From Echiichthys vipera (taxonomy: Eukaryota > Chordata > Actinopteri > Perciformes > Trachinidae), in the NCBI GenBank assembly GCA_963691815.1, contig OY829659.1:29864170-29928169 (forward strand): a DNA stretch of 64,000 nucleotides. The letters run 5' to 3'. The translations under genes and the position numbers were made by a program. This document shows positions 1 to 11,290 of the stretch, one piece after another. Every line of letters starts with the position of its first letter. The first letter of the stretch is position 1. The notes under the pieces were generated by a model. The model saw only the letters and a list, made by a program, of their open reading frames with translations. It ran no database searches and was not told where the DNA came from.

Positions 1-933
1 CAACACTTCCCCGTGGATGACTGATGCTGTCTGCAGGTGAGCGGCTGAAAAGCAACTGGGGTACAAGTGCATCACCTGCCCCTCAAGGATCTCCATTCTT
101 CTTTAAATGCACAAGTAAAGGAAGCTTGGACTGCTTACTTTGTAAACTTGATTTCCTCTTCCAAAAGAAACACAACAATTGTATTTGACACCATCTTCTC
201 CATCTCCTACTATTCCTGCAAAATGTTGGTGCCAACCAGCTTACTGCTGTGTTTGAGAAACACACCATCTATGATAGGTTTCAGTCAGGGTTTCGGAAAC
301 GGCACTCTACTGAAACTGCTCTTCTAAGGTTTCTAATGTGTCTGATGCAGGTGATTGTTCTGTGTTGTTACTTCTTGACCTCGGTTCTGCATTCGACACA
401 GTTGACCATCTCATTCTAAAGAGGTTACATAACTGGGTTGGTATCAGGCACATCACTGGAATGGTTTTCATCATATTTCAGCCACAGAAGTTTTACTGTC
501 TCTATTGGTGATTTTGTGTCTGATTCTTCCCCACTATCGTGTGGGGTCCCGCAGGGCTTGGTTCTGGGGCCCCTGTTATTCTTGTTGTATTTGCCCCCCT
601 TAGGACAGATCATAAACAGTTTTAACATTACTTACCATTTATATGCGGACGATATTCAACTCTGTTTTTAATTTAAACCCAGTGAGGTGTTAAGTTATCT
701 AGCCTCCTTGACTGTCTTAACTCAATAAGGGAATAGTTGGCAGAAAAAACTTCTTAAGCTCAATGCTGATAAGACAGAGGTTCTGTTTGTTGCTGTAGAG
801 AAGGTTGTCGCCACAATCATACAATCTATTGGGCCTCTTTCCTCTGCTGTCCACCCCCAACTGCGCAATTTAGGGGTAATATTTGGTCAGTCATGGTGTT
901 TGACACCCATGTTAAACAGCTTACTGGATTTGT
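1..933 (+). mobile_element. L2-clade LINE, upstream half of an interrupted copy
   Basis: This is a decayed reverse transcriptase region. Fragments in changing frames read as the L2 RT: a pre-RT segment (about 60-180), an STETALL-like stretch (about 300), the motif LLDLGSAFDTVDHL (about 365-415), then CGVPQGLVLGPLLF and the catalytic YADD (about 540-660), and the LNADKTE region (about 755-785). Several frameshifts and stops show that it is dead. The reading stops at a THVKQLTGF-like segment near 933 and resumes at 4796 with the next L2 block, so the two parts were one element before the Penelope-like insertion. The start lies outside the window. Confidence 0.8.
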
Positions 934-1577
934 TTTGAAATTTAGAGTTTCTTCTAGTCAGACAAATAAGTTATATGGTAAGGATGACGTGTTTTATGAA
1001 AACAGCTGACCGGGCCAGGAAACTTCAAAATAAAGTTCCCCGACCCGGTTGTGTTTGTTACTCGCTCTGGTGAGTATGGTAGAGAATGGTGTCCCAGGTG
1101 TGTGGGAGCAAGTATGCCCCCTCGTCCCTGTTCATGGTGTCATGCCTCCTTATTTCTATGGCCTCCTTTATCCATCTTCTGTATCCGATTATTCCCTGTC
1201 CCAGTCCATGATGTGGTTGTTTCTTCTGCAATGGTCTGGTATGACTGATTTTTTGTTTCCTTGTTCTGCTGTGTGTTTCTTTGTTCTGGTAAGCCTGCCT
1301 GCTGTCTCTTGCTCACATTCCCTCTTATGTTCTTTTTTTCTTGTACTGAAAGCTTGTCCGATTTCTCAGATGTATGTTTTATTGCATGTATTTGCAAGTT
1401 GTTGTCTGAATTCTTTGTATGGTTTTAAGGCTGTGTTTATCTGATGTTTTTTCATGGCGCGTTGTACGGATTCTGTTGTTCCTCTGACGTACGGTAGTGT
1501 TATTGTGTCCAAATTTTTATTTTTTCGGTTTCTTGTTTTTGTTTTGTTTTCTTTTCTTTTTTCTTCTGCTCATGTTG
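932..1577 (-). repeat. Left inverted arm of the PLE (unoccupied reference copy)
   Basis: Reverse-complemented, this arm matches the sequence running from about 1938 to 4769 once the two DNA transposons there are removed. Shared blocks include the outermost stretch beside the L2 (about 932-1010 against 4690-4769), the block around 1060-1150 against 4504-4600, and the endonuclease end at 1260-1400 against 4340-4490. Near 1469-1510 it keeps an uninterrupted version of the site that is occupied by a Harbinger element in the other arm. On the minus strand it encodes a GIY-YIG-like end with a broken YI-EIGQAFSTRKKEHKRE motif. It has lost about 80 bp of linker relative to the right arm but keeps about 30 bp that the right arm lacks. 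Confidence 0.75.
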
Positions 1578-1578
1578 C

Positions 1579-1998
1579 TCACAAGAACTCACTGCCCACT
1601 TAAATACAATAGACAGCACTGGTAATATACAGTTCACACATGAAGAAGAAACCAACTGGACCATACCATTACCGGACATGAACATACATCACAAAGAAGA
1701 CGGCAGCATCAAAATCACAACTTACAGGAAACCCACTCATACAGACCAGTACCTCCTATGGACTTCAGAACATCCCACAGCACACAAACTGTCAGTCGTC
1801 AGAACACTATACAACCGGACTAGCATCATAATGGACAATAAAGACAGACAGAAGGAGGAAAAACACATACGACAAGCCCTCACTCGTTGCCAATACCCCA
1901 GCTGGGCCATAAACAAAGGAAAGAGGCAAGCCAACCAACATGAGCAGAAGAAAAAACAAAACAAAAACAAGAAACAAAAAAAAAAAATTCTGACATAA
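1579..1998 (+). pseudogene. PLE reverse transcriptase C-terminal fragment
   Basis: The open frame contains HLNTIDSTGNIQFTHEEE, then the PLE signature HHKEDGSIKITTYRKPTHTD, followed by a HPTAHKLSVVRTLYNR stretch. That is the order seen after the catalytic core in Penelope/Neptune/Poseidon reverse transcriptases. The catalytic palm is missing upstream because the inverted arm abuts directly. The frame runs on into an A-rich stretch and stops at the TAA that is also the target duplication of the Harbinger element. It is a fragment and not functional. Confidence 0.75.
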
Positions 1999-2238
1999 TG
2001 GGCCTCATTTATCAATCTTGGGTGAAAACGGGCGCAGATCTGAGCGCAGAATTGGTCGTATGACAGGACCCACGTGTGATTTATGAAACATTCGTATCTG
2101 ACCAATCTCAGCGTACGAATGAGCGGGCCTTGATAAATGCAGTGGCTGAATTCGATCGTCATTAACATGTTACGCCCTTAAATATTCCTGGTTCGAAGGC
2201 CTCGTCCACTGAGGTAAAACATGTAGAGGAGAAACACT

Positions 2239-2426
2239 GTGAAGAAAAGAAACTTTTCCGACACAGAGATGGGCATCCTGACATCTGAGATGGAGCAAAA
2301 TAAAGATGTGCTTTTTGGCAGTCTTAAGAGTGGAATAAAAGGGGCCCATAAAAACGCTGTGTGGAAAAGAATAACGGAAGCAGTCAACCCGAAGCAGCGC
2401 TCCACTGTGACCCATGTGCGCCTGTG
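2239..2426 (+). pseudogene. Harbinger Myb/SANT-like DNA-binding protein, N-terminal fragment
   Basis: The reading starts MKKRNFSDTEMGILTSEM and continues with VLFGSLKSGI and a KRITEAVN helix. This resembles the trihelix/Myb domain of the accessory protein that PIF/Harbinger elements encode to bring the transposase to the element ends. The reading degenerates after QRSTVTHVR, where the nested inverted repeat begins. It covers about 60 residues, far shorter than an intact protein. Confidence 0.6.
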
Positions 2427-2438
2427 CGCACTGTTGGA

Positions 2439-2848
2439 CAGGTGTTGTGCCGTATTCAGCACCCCTGCCGTGAAATGCACCCCCTCGCATTATAGGTGAT
2501 ATTCTGGATCAGAAGGCTGTTGTTTCCACCTATAGGAGTAGTTTATATACAGGTAACCACATTAAAGCACACACTTTTGAACCTATTAATTGCAAGAAAA
2601 AATGGGATTATATTTAGGAAACGCTCAGTCAAATACATTGTTTTGTGTTCGCTATTATCCAAGTTTGTGATTTTAAACCCTTTAAAATAGTTTAAAGACT
2701 GGAAGTAACCAATGTTCTGGGCGTTGTGGGTTACCTGTATATAAACTACTCCTATAGGTGGAAACAACAGCCTTCTGATCCAGAAAATCACCTATAATGC
2801 GAGGGGGTGCATTTCACGGCAGGGGTGCTGAATACGGCACAACACCTG
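2439..2848. repeat. Nested 120-bp inverted repeat module
   Basis: The arms at 2439-2558 and 2729-2848 are near-perfect reverse complements. They run from CAGGTGTTGTGCCGTATTCA through CCCCCTCGCATTATAGGTGA to GTTTATATACAGGTAACC, around a 170-bp AT-rich loop. Part of the arm and the start of the loop (AAGCACACACTTTTGAACCT onward) recur in the three CAG-target Harbinger elements at 35.2, 46.1 and 50.6 kb, where only one arm is present. It is either a hairpin MITE or a duplicated Harbinger internal segment. Confidence 0.75.
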
Positions 2849-3052
2849 CGCTCTTGCTCTGTAGCGGGGTTTGCCAGCGGGGTCATTAGGTATACCGTTA
2901 GAGGATAAACTTTGTCACCTAGAAGAACCATACCGAGATGTTAATCATCTGATACCTTGTTTGATTTAATGCAATTTATCTAGGGTAGCCACTAATCGAG
3001 GAGATGACTTTGGCTCTGCAGTGCATCTTGCTGCAGCCGCGCGCCAACACAT

Positions 3053-3573
3053 TCATTCATTAATACAATGTCGGAGTCGCGGGGGGTTGGAGCCGAGCTG
3101 TTTTGAAATATAAAAGAATTCTGTTTGTCCCCCTGGCCACCTGACCACCACGTTTAAAAGCGATAGCTTTGCATCACAAATCACCTGTACATTTATCGAG
3201 TGGTAGTTTTGGCGATTGATGAATGCGTAATCATTCATGGATGGTGCCTTCAGACGCACATGAGTACAATCAATTGCTCTAACCACAATTTTCATATTTT
3301 TTTTTATTCGTTTTAAGAATCCGTTTTGATCTGTTCTTAATATGTGACTGCTTATGCTTAATGGCAGCTGATGTTTGTTAATTATTTTCAGCCAGATTTT
3401 GCTGTGCTGCACCGCAAATACACAGGCCCAAATTTGCGTACACGATCTCAGACCTGACTTGAGATTTGATCGTAGCTCCAGCTCACGTCTAAATTGATAA
3501 ATGCCGGCGTTTGCCAGGAAATGGTCGTACGCACGTTTTTCTGCCGTACGTTCGTTTGATAAATGAGGGCCAA
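3053..3573 (-). pseudogene. PIF/Harbinger DDE transposase fragment
   Basis: Read on the minus strand, the protein has RAIDCTHVRLKAPS (first catalytic aspartate in the DCTH motif) and then YAFINRQNYHSINVQVICDA. This is the conserved block of HARBI1-type transposases. Where the family has a second catalytic aspartate in a GSxHDSxxW-like motif, this copy reads WPGGQTEFFY, so the residue is lost. The C-terminus stops soon after. The frame opens inside the terminal repeat, so the N-terminus is deleted. Confidence 0.72.
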
Positions 3574-3699
3574 TAACACTACCGTACGTCAGAGGAACAA
3601 CAGATAAACACAGCCGTAAAACCATACAAAAAACTCAGACAACAACTTGTACACCCAAAAGACAAAATAACACCGGACAAGAAATGTGACGTCATCTAT

Positions 3700-4303
3700 G
3701 GTCGCACTCACACTGTCCATCTGTACCATGCCAAAACAGGTTTTACAGGTAAACCCTAGTTCGTTTGACCAGTGTGAGTCCAACCGCACCGCGCCTAGCT
3801 GTGGCCCGTTTGCCGGCCACGGACTGTCTGGGGGAGGTGGGCTTTTGTAAAGCACGTCTGCACATGTACGAGCATGAGTGTGGGCACATGCACGAGCACG
3901 AGGCCTACGGCGGCTCTGACGTCATTTTATGTGCGCCTGTTCGGACATAGGAAGAAAAAAAAAAAAGACGGACCATGAGCGGACATTTAAAACAATGGCG
4001 GCGAAAGGTTTATGTTGGTGTGATGCAGAGGTGGAGTGTTTACTGCAGATTTGGTCGGATTAAAATATTCAAAAACAGTTGGACAAGACACACAAAAACT
4101 CAGAGGTCTTTGGAAAGATTTGTAAACAAAGCGACGCATCGCGATGATGTCAATCAATGCGTGTGACGTGTTACGGCGTGATGACGTATGGACAGGCAAG
4201 AAGCATTCACGCAAGGCCCAGGCAGTGTGAGTACAAACGGGCCTGGTCCGCGGGGGAGAGGGTGGGGGGACAAGTACCCTAAAGCACAGGGGTGAGTGCG
4301 CCC
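3700..4303 (+). mobile_element. Short Harbinger-type element with a Myb/SANT exon, copy 1
   Basis: This 604-bp insert in the PLE endonuclease region has inverted ends GGTCGCACTCAC and GGGCGCACTCAC and a 3-bp duplication TAT (3697-3699 and 4304-4306). Removing it rejoins GTCATCTAT to GAGATTCC in the PLE frame. Inside, around 3990-4150, is a degraded exon reading MAAKGLCWCDAEVECLLQIW, which resembles a Myb/SANT domain. A second, better preserved copy lies at 29399-30007 in the opposite orientation. It has no transposase, so it is a non-autonomous (MITE-like) element. Confidence 0.7.
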
Positions 4304-4500
4304 TATGAGATTCCATGCAAATCGTGCAATTAAACATACATCAGAGAAACCGGACCAGCTTTCAGTATAAGAAAAAAAGAACATAAGAGGGAATGTGAGC
4401 AAGAGACACCAGAACAAAGAAACACACAGCAGAACAAGAAGACAAAAAATCAGCCATAACAAACTATTGCAGAAGTAACAACCTCATCATGGACTGGAAC
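4304..4500 (+). pseudogene. PLE GIY-YIG endonuclease fragment
   Basis: With the insert at 3700-4303 removed, the sequence from 3577 continues as a PLE linker (TLPYVRGTT near 3583, RQQLVHPKDKITPDKKCDVI near 3640-3695) into an IPCKSC-like segment and then TYIRETGPAFSIRKKEHKRE near 4335-4395. The second part is the YIG half of a GIY-YIG nuclease domain, the endonuclease characteristic of Penelope elements. The expected YIGET glycine is R here, and the frame is broken by the insertion and by small indels. Confidence 0.65.
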
Positions 4501-4795
4501 AGGAACGGTGTGAGGGCAACACCATGAACAGGGACGAGGGGGCATACTTGTTCCCACACACCTGGGACACCATTCTCCGACAACCAGGTCGGGGAACTTT
4601 ATATTGAAGTTTCCCAGCCCGGTCAGCTGTTTTCATAAAACACGTCATACCCAGAAGAAAACAGCAGCTCTGAGGAAGGCTGGAGTACAGCTGAAACTGG
4701 CAGCTAAGAAAAGGACATCCTTACCATATAACTAATTTGCCTGACTAGAAGAATCTCTAAATTTCAAAATGGTTAAAGAAGACATTAGGAATACA

Positions 4796-5494
4796 ATCGA
4801 GCTGACTGGATCTTATTCCATCTGAGAAATATAGTAAACTGAGATCAGTAGTTTCAACTGTTGAACTTGAGATGCTTATGCCTTAATCTCATCTCGTATT
4901 GACTACTGTAACACACTTTTATCCTCACCTAGTATGTCCGCTTTAGACCATCTTCAGTCAATCCAGAATGCTGTTGCTAGGTTACTCACTAGTACAAACA
5001 GACAGTCTAACATTACCCCCATACTCAAATCTCTTCACTGGCTCCCTGTTGCATACAGGATCAAGTTTAAGATCCTCATTATTACTTACAGTGCATTGTA
5101 CAGGCAGGCTCTCAGGCTCCTGTATGGGACTGAGCTACTTCACCAATACTCCTCAGCTCACTCTCTCAGATCAAATATGTTAAATTTACTGTCTGTCCCA
5201 CAAACAGGCCTTAAGACCTGGGTGATCAAGCGTTTGAGTGGCCACTAAATTATAGAATGCTCTGCCGGCACCCTTACGGTCTGCAGTTTCTGTGGGTTCT
5301 TTGAAAAGTTGAGCTGTATGTTTCAGGTCAACTGGATGCCTAGGTCTTAATTGGGTTTTTTCTTGATGCTTTATGTTTTTCTTTGTTTGCCCTGTATGTT
5401 GTTTTATGCCCTTGTACAGCCCTTTTCCCTTTGTTTTGCGCTTTATTAATGAAATGTATTTACTATCTTTTTCACATGACTCTATGTATGTATA

Positions 5495-5500
<6 letters not shown>
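4796..5500 (+). mobile_element. L2 LINE, downstream half
   Basis: This continues the L2 at 1-933. It reads ISSRIDYCNTLLSS, then LDHLQSIQNAVARLL and LHWLPVAYRIKFKIL, the conserved C-terminal region after the L2 reverse transcriptase, followed by an AT-rich 3' UTR. Two or more small deletions break the frame. It ends in the dinucleotide run at 5505. Confidence 0.78.

Positions 5501-5504
<4 letters not shown>

Positions 5505-5566
<62 letters not shown>
5505..5566. repeat. (TA)n microsatellite at the L2 3' end
   Basis: About 31 TA units follow directly on the 3' UTR of the L2 copy, probably grown from its tail. Confidence 0.95.
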
Positions 5567-5568
<2 letters not shown>

Positions 5569-6772
5569 AAGAAAAGTACCTTTCTAAGTCATTCGAGGGT
5601 AAACAATTTTTTTTTTTAACACAAGTTTTTTTGATGTGCGATTAAGACGGCTAGTGAAGTGATTATGCATGGATATAGACATGTTTTTCTTCATGTAATA
5701 TCCTGAAAACAACACAATTTTGCTACAGTCAAAGCACAGAAACCTCTACAAACAGCAGACCAATGGTTATAACACAACTCCGACAGCAGTGTCTCCAACA
5801 TGCACAGGCTGCAGCGTTTCAGTGGTATTCTTAAATGTGTGGCTAATTACTGGTGATCGCTCTGAACTCAATGGTTAATTTCAGCCTGCATGCACATATT
5901 TAAAGCTTACATTGATGAAACAGAGTAGCTAACGTAGCAGAACAACAATACCTACCCAGCCCTACTTAGTAATCATTGGCTCAATCAGCAATATTTTTGA
6001 GCATGCAATACCTTTGAGGTTAGTCTTGAGAATATTCTGGACAGTATTTGTTCTTGTTTTGGATTGTTGCAATAATAATAAACATACATTTGCATAAAGC
6101 AAGCATATTTGTCCACTCCCATGTTGATAAGAGTATTAAAAACTTGACAATATCCCCTTAAGGAAGATTTAGAACACATACAACTTGTGATTCATTTGTG
6201 ATTAATCGCAGGTTAACTATGGACAACATTTGATTGATTGCATTTACATATTTGAATCGATTGAAAGCCCACATTACACACATACAGGCCTGAAATAGAT
6301 ACACATGCACTGGACTTAAACGCACGCATTTTGTGAAATGGAAAATGCAGGGGTGGAAGATTAGCCATTTCCTGTATGAGATTACTGAAGTTTATATATT
6401 ACCATTACCTTAATTTATGACCTTCTGTGTGTTCCCTTCCTTGGATCTTTTCAATCAACATGTCATTATACATTTCCACAATGTCTTTCCTTTAAGTGTG
6501 TTCTCTGCCTTTGTCCTGTAGGACAGCCACCTGTTGGTCACTCTTAACTGAGATAGGAGACAGCTCAAGCTCTCTGAAATAATTTGGGAATTGAGAGCAA
6601 TTCTTAACAATCAAGAGGGTTCTGCATGGCACATAGTGATAAACTTCAAAACTGAAACGAAAAATTAGATTGTGAGAAGTGTGCAGTTAAGTGATGTGTA
6701 CCAAATGTGAAGTCTGTAAATTCAATGTCACTTCTTACTGCATAGTAATAAGGCAAATGTCTGTTTTTTCAG
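5567..6772. other. Presumed akt2 intron, nothing recognised
   Basis: AT-rich sequence upstream of the first visible akt2 exon. I see no exon, RNA gene or recognisable mobile element. A polypyrimidine run CTGTTTTTTCAG ends it as the acceptor of the exon at 6773. Confidence 0.5.
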
Positions 6773-6987
6773 GTCCTAGAGGATAATGACTACGGCCGGG
6801 CAGTGGACTGGTGGGGTCTGGGTGTAGTCATGTATGAGATGATGTGCGGCCGTCTGCCTTTCTACAACCAGGACCATGAACGTTTGTTTGAGCTCATCCT
6901 CATGGAGGAGATTCGCTTCCCCAGGAACCTGTCGCCTGACGCCAAGTCGCTGCTGGCTGGCCTGCTCAAGAAGGACCCCAAACAGAG
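6773..6987 (+). CDS. akt2: AKT2-type serine/threonine kinase, kinase-domain C-lobe exon
   Basis: AKT2 phosphorylates targets of insulin and growth-factor signalling downstream of PI3K. This 215-bp exon encodes VLEDNDYGRAVDWWGLGVVM and onward to LLAGLLKKDPKQ, that is the kinase segment just after the APE motif through helix G to the end of the C-lobe. The family is highly conserved here. The residues ERLFELILMEEIRFPR and AGLLKKDPKQR favour AKT2 over AKT1 or AKT3. The acceptor is a clear pyrimidine tract plus AG (6771-6772). The codon split AG|G matches the next exon. The donor is GC, not GT (6988-6989). Upstream exons lie outside the window. Confidence 0.93.
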
Positions 6988-7192
6988 GCATTTGACCAGA
7001 CTTATTCTTTGAATTGAATCGTATTGGATTTAATTGAAAGCTTTATTTGTCACGTTTGTAAAAATAACATTTACACACAGTGAAATTACAGTTTCTAAGA
7101 GGGGGGAGGAAAAGAGCAGAACGACATTCTGTGTGTATATTAATTTTGGAAATCCTTACTTAATTCTAACATGATCTTGTTTTAACTGACAG
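6988..7192 (+). other. akt2 intron with a non-canonical GC donor
   Basis: This 205-bp intron begins GCATTTGACC where AG|GT would be expected and ends in CAG before 7193. The exon frame, the 215-bp length and the split arginine codon all require the cut at 6987/6988, so the donor is GC with a weak downstream match (T at +4 and +5). If the intron were retained, the protein would read RHLTRLIL and stop, losing the AGC C-tail. From about 7008 the intron holds a LINE-tail-like stretch (GAATTGAATCGTATTGG, then CTTTATTTGTCACG). Confidence 0.75.
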
Positions 7193-7280
7193 GTTGGGTG
7201 GAGGTCCCAATGATGCCAAAGAAGTAATGAGTCACAGATTTTTCATCATAATGAACTGGCAAGATGTGGTACAGAAGAAG
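7193..7280 (+). CDS. akt2: AKT2-type kinase, exon for the end of the kinase domain
   Basis: This 88-bp exon reads (R)LGGGPNDAKEVMSHRFF, then NWQDVVQKK. It covers the end of the kinase domain and the start of the AGC C-terminal extension. The acceptor is GACAG and the donor is a good GTAAGA (7281). Length and phase match vertebrate AKT genes. The residues IIM precede NWQD, which differs from the usual hydrophobic triplet but is conservative. The next intron is 7.1 kb and full of mobile elements. Confidence 0.93.
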
Positions 7281-7569
7281 GTAAGACATTCTGAGTCTAA
7301 ATGAGGTTTGCCGTTTAGTCACAGAAACAGGATGTCCTGGCTAACTGTTTTTTACGCTTAATTTCTGTGTTTTCAGACACTTTCATCAGGCTTATATTTA
7401 TTACACACACACACACCTGCCAGCCATACAGATGGATAATAATAATAATAATAAAAATAGTTTTAAAAAGTAATAAAAATAATTGGCACATCAGAAACTA
7501 TTAACACATGCTTCTACACATTACATAAAGGTTATCATTACATGTTCTATACAGTAATTGCACATTTCC

Positions 7570-8030
7570 TCATTTGTTTGGAAAACACTACTCCAGTTTT
7601 ACTCCTGTGGTCTGGAGTGCTGTGATGGTGTGTGTGTGTGTTTGTGGGGGGGGCATTGTTTTGTGGAATTCAGTTCAGTAATGGCTTTAAGGTAGAAGCC
7701 TGGAAGTGCAGGTCTTTCATACCCTTTAGTGCCTTCCAGATGGCAGCAGAGAGAAGAGATGGTGATAGGAGTCAATCCATCCTGTTAATGAATCTGGAGA
7801 GCACTTCTGTCCGCTGCTGAAAATTTGGCATACCATACTGTAATACAATAGGTCAGGGCACTCTCTATAGAGCAGTGGTAGAACAGATAGGTTGGCTTTC
7901 CTGAGTGCCCTTAGGAAGTAGAGGCACTGTTGAGCCTTGAGCAGCAGAGTTGATTGTCTATATGAGGTCCTCTATGATGTTTTTTCCCGAAACTTGAAGC
8001 TGGAAACCCTCTCCACTTTGCATAACAAAA
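7570..8030 (-). mobile_element. Degraded non-LTR retrotransposon 3' part
   Basis: On the minus strand the sequence reads as pieces of a LINE C-terminal region: VERVSSFKF, then EDLI-TINSAAQGSTVPLLP, then LLYRECPDLLYYSMVCQ-like text, and finally FINRIDSYHHLFSLLPSG. These are typical of the segment after the RT in jockey/Rex-like fish LINEs. It is heavily mutated. The clade is uncertain. Confidence 0.5.
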
Positions 8031-8469
8031 AACAGGCTCTATGTGCACAAAGAGGCATGTATTTTTTCTAAAACTGGATGATTTATGTTGTTCTATCGGA
8101 GCAGAGTGTCCGCTTCAGTGAATATAATCAAACAAATGTTGCTGACAGGGTTTCAGCAAGTAAATGTCCCAGTCATTCCACTGCACAGCACAAATGCCAA
8201 CTAAATATTGACTCGCCCACTGTTGAACATCAACAAAATTTCAACAAATGATTAAGTTTAAAACATCAACAAATTTGTTTGACATTTTTGCAGGAAAAAC
8301 CTGGAAAAGTCATTGAAATTTAAAGTGCAATTTCCAAGCCTTGGAAAAGTTATGGAAAATAATATTTTTTGAAAAGTAATAAAAATATTGTAAGCATCAA
8401 ATATAATTACTATATGTCATGGAAGTGCAGCAACAATATATGACTGTTTAAGGATAACTACCAGTTATG
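8031..8469. other. akt2 intron stretch, short repetitive motifs only
   Basis: Contains CCTGGAAAAGTCATTGAAAT and CCTTGGAAAAGTTATGGAAA, a near-direct pair seen in some fish MITEs, but no boundaries can be set. No coding evidence. Confidence 0.3.
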
Positions 8470-10110
<1,641 letters not shown>

Positions 10111-10286
10111 CGTACAGCCAGATTCCAGCAAGATTTGCCTGCGGTAAGAAAAAGTGTGCCTATGTCTTTTTAGATTCTGGTTAACCCCTGTACAGGAAGT
10201 ACTGGTCCATCTCTCCGTTTAAAGGGTTAGGTCCCTAGGATTAATGAGCATTACCCAATTAAGTTTACAGGGGACTGCTTAAGCTG

Positions 10287-10685
10287 GTGGCTTACCCTGC
10301 ATGCTCTGATATACCATCACAAGTGCTTCAGTGGGGGCACTCTTCACGCCTCACAATTCACCCTGGTGTTCGTCGCACTTTTGGTTTTCTCAAACTGAGA
10401 TTCTGGTGGCCCTGGATGGGGAGATATGTGAGCAAGTTTGTGGTAGCTTGCACTATTTGCGCCCTAAAACAAGACACAAGTCACAACCGGTCTTTACCTA
10501 TCCCTAATCGCCCTTGGTCTCATGTGGCCCTGGATTTGATAAAAGGACTACCCTCATCTAAAGGGTTCAAGGTAATTATGGTTGTGGTAGATCGTTCTCG
10601 AAGGCAGCTCATTTCATCCCTCTACCTTTCCTCTATACAGTTTTGTGTTGTTTCCCCTTTCCTACCTATCGCTATCGTAGAATGA
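10287..10685 (+). pseudogene. Ty3/gypsy integrase fragment
   Basis: The frame encodes the HHCC zinc-binding module (WGHSSRL-IHPGVRRT, then VACTICALKQ) and the start of the integrase core (PRPWSHVALDLIKGLPSSKG-like, VIMVVVDRS). The first catalytic aspartate lies in ALDLIKGLP. The frame degenerates after this and no second or third acidic residue is found. It is an isolated piece of a gypsy element in the akt2 intron. Confidence 0.75.
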
Positions 10686-10739
10686 GTCAGCCAGTGGCGG
10701 ACACAGCGGACCCCTTCGCTTCTCAGACTTTGGACCTCA

Positions 10740-11290
10740 GTGATAAATTACAGAAAGGACAGAGCATGTGAGCCCAAATGGATAGCAGGTGTGAACTGGG
10801 AACATCTTGAGGAGGCCCCTGTGTGAGGGATCTCCAACTCAACACCTCCGGCGGAGCTTTTCTACCATCCCTGTTGAAGTTGGGTGCATTGAACCTGAAT
10901 GGGCAATGTTTGAATTGTTGAAGCTGTGGCAGTGAGCTGTGGTTTCAAGGTCTCATTTTGGTGCCTCAAGGGGCTGTAACCCTCGAACACCGTGGTGGAT
11001 AGTTAGCAAAGCTGTCCGACTTGGTAGCAAGTCAGCAACAGGTCCGAAGGGCTGCAATCTCTTGTGTTTCAGGCAAAGCAGCGGGTGTGTAAAATTTTGG
11101 AGGAGCCGGGGAGAAGGACTTTCAGTTTGCACCAAGTTGCTTCTGGAAAACCATACGGCACTTCAGGAGGGGGAAATGAGGAACCATCCAAGCTGTGTAC
11201 AGTAAGGATGGTACACTGTTGACCTCAACTGAGGAGGTAATCGGCGATTGAAGGAGCACTTTGAGGAACTCCTGAGCCTGACTAACCACT
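10740..11290 (+). mobile_element. Rex3 (RTE clade) LINE fragment, strongly degraded
   Basis: The DNA aligns by eye with the better copy at 48600-49110: GTGAACTGGGA, CTCAACACCTCCGGCGGAG, AACACCGTGGTGGA, GGCAAAGCAGCGGGTGTG, and CTTCTGGAAAACCAT followed by CAGGAGGGGGAAA. It covers the linker between endonuclease and RT. Frames are lost. Confidence 0.7.

Larger units (their letters stand above)
1999..3573. mobile_element. PIF/Harbinger DNA transposon, internally rearranged
   Basis: Its terminal inverted repeats begin TGGGCCTCATTTATCAA on the left and, read from the right end, TTGGCCCTCATTTATCAA. It is flanked by a 3-bp TAA duplication (1996-1998 and 3574-3576), which fits the TWA target of PIF/Harbinger. 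The other PLE arm holds the empty site with a single TAA. Inside are a plus-strand Myb/SANT-like exon (2239-2426), a nested 120-bp inverted repeat (2439-2848) and a minus-strand DDE transposase remnant (3053-3573). This two-gene layout (Myb-like protein plus transposase) is typical of vertebrate Harbingers. The missing transposase N-terminus and damaged catalytic region make it non-autonomous. Confidence 0.82.
1938..4769 (+). repeat. Right inverted arm of the PLE, split by two DNA transposons
   Basis: This is the partner of the arm at 932-1577. It begins at the AACATGAGCAGAAG segment near 1938 and ends in the AAATTTCAAAA stretch beside the resumed L2. It is interrupted at 1999-3573 and at 3700-4303. 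Both insertions are absent from the left arm at the equivalent point, either because they came later or because the left copy was made from an unoccupied template. Confidence 0.72.
934..4795. mobile_element. Penelope-like retroelement (PLE) inserted in the L2
   Basis: The insert splits one L2 copy. It carries a plus-strand PLE reverse transcriptase remnant (1579-1998) and plus-strand linker and GIY-YIG endonuclease remnants (3577-3699 and 4304-4500). A minus-strand copy of the linker/endonuclease end makes the left flank (932-1577). The outer parts therefore form a long inverted repeat, an arrangement known for Penelope elements, whose pseudo-LTRs often include an inverted partial copy. Two DNA transposons (1999-3573 and 3700-4303) sit in the right arm only. 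Frameshifts and stops make it inactive. Exact ends are uncertain by some tens of bases. Confidence 0.75.
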
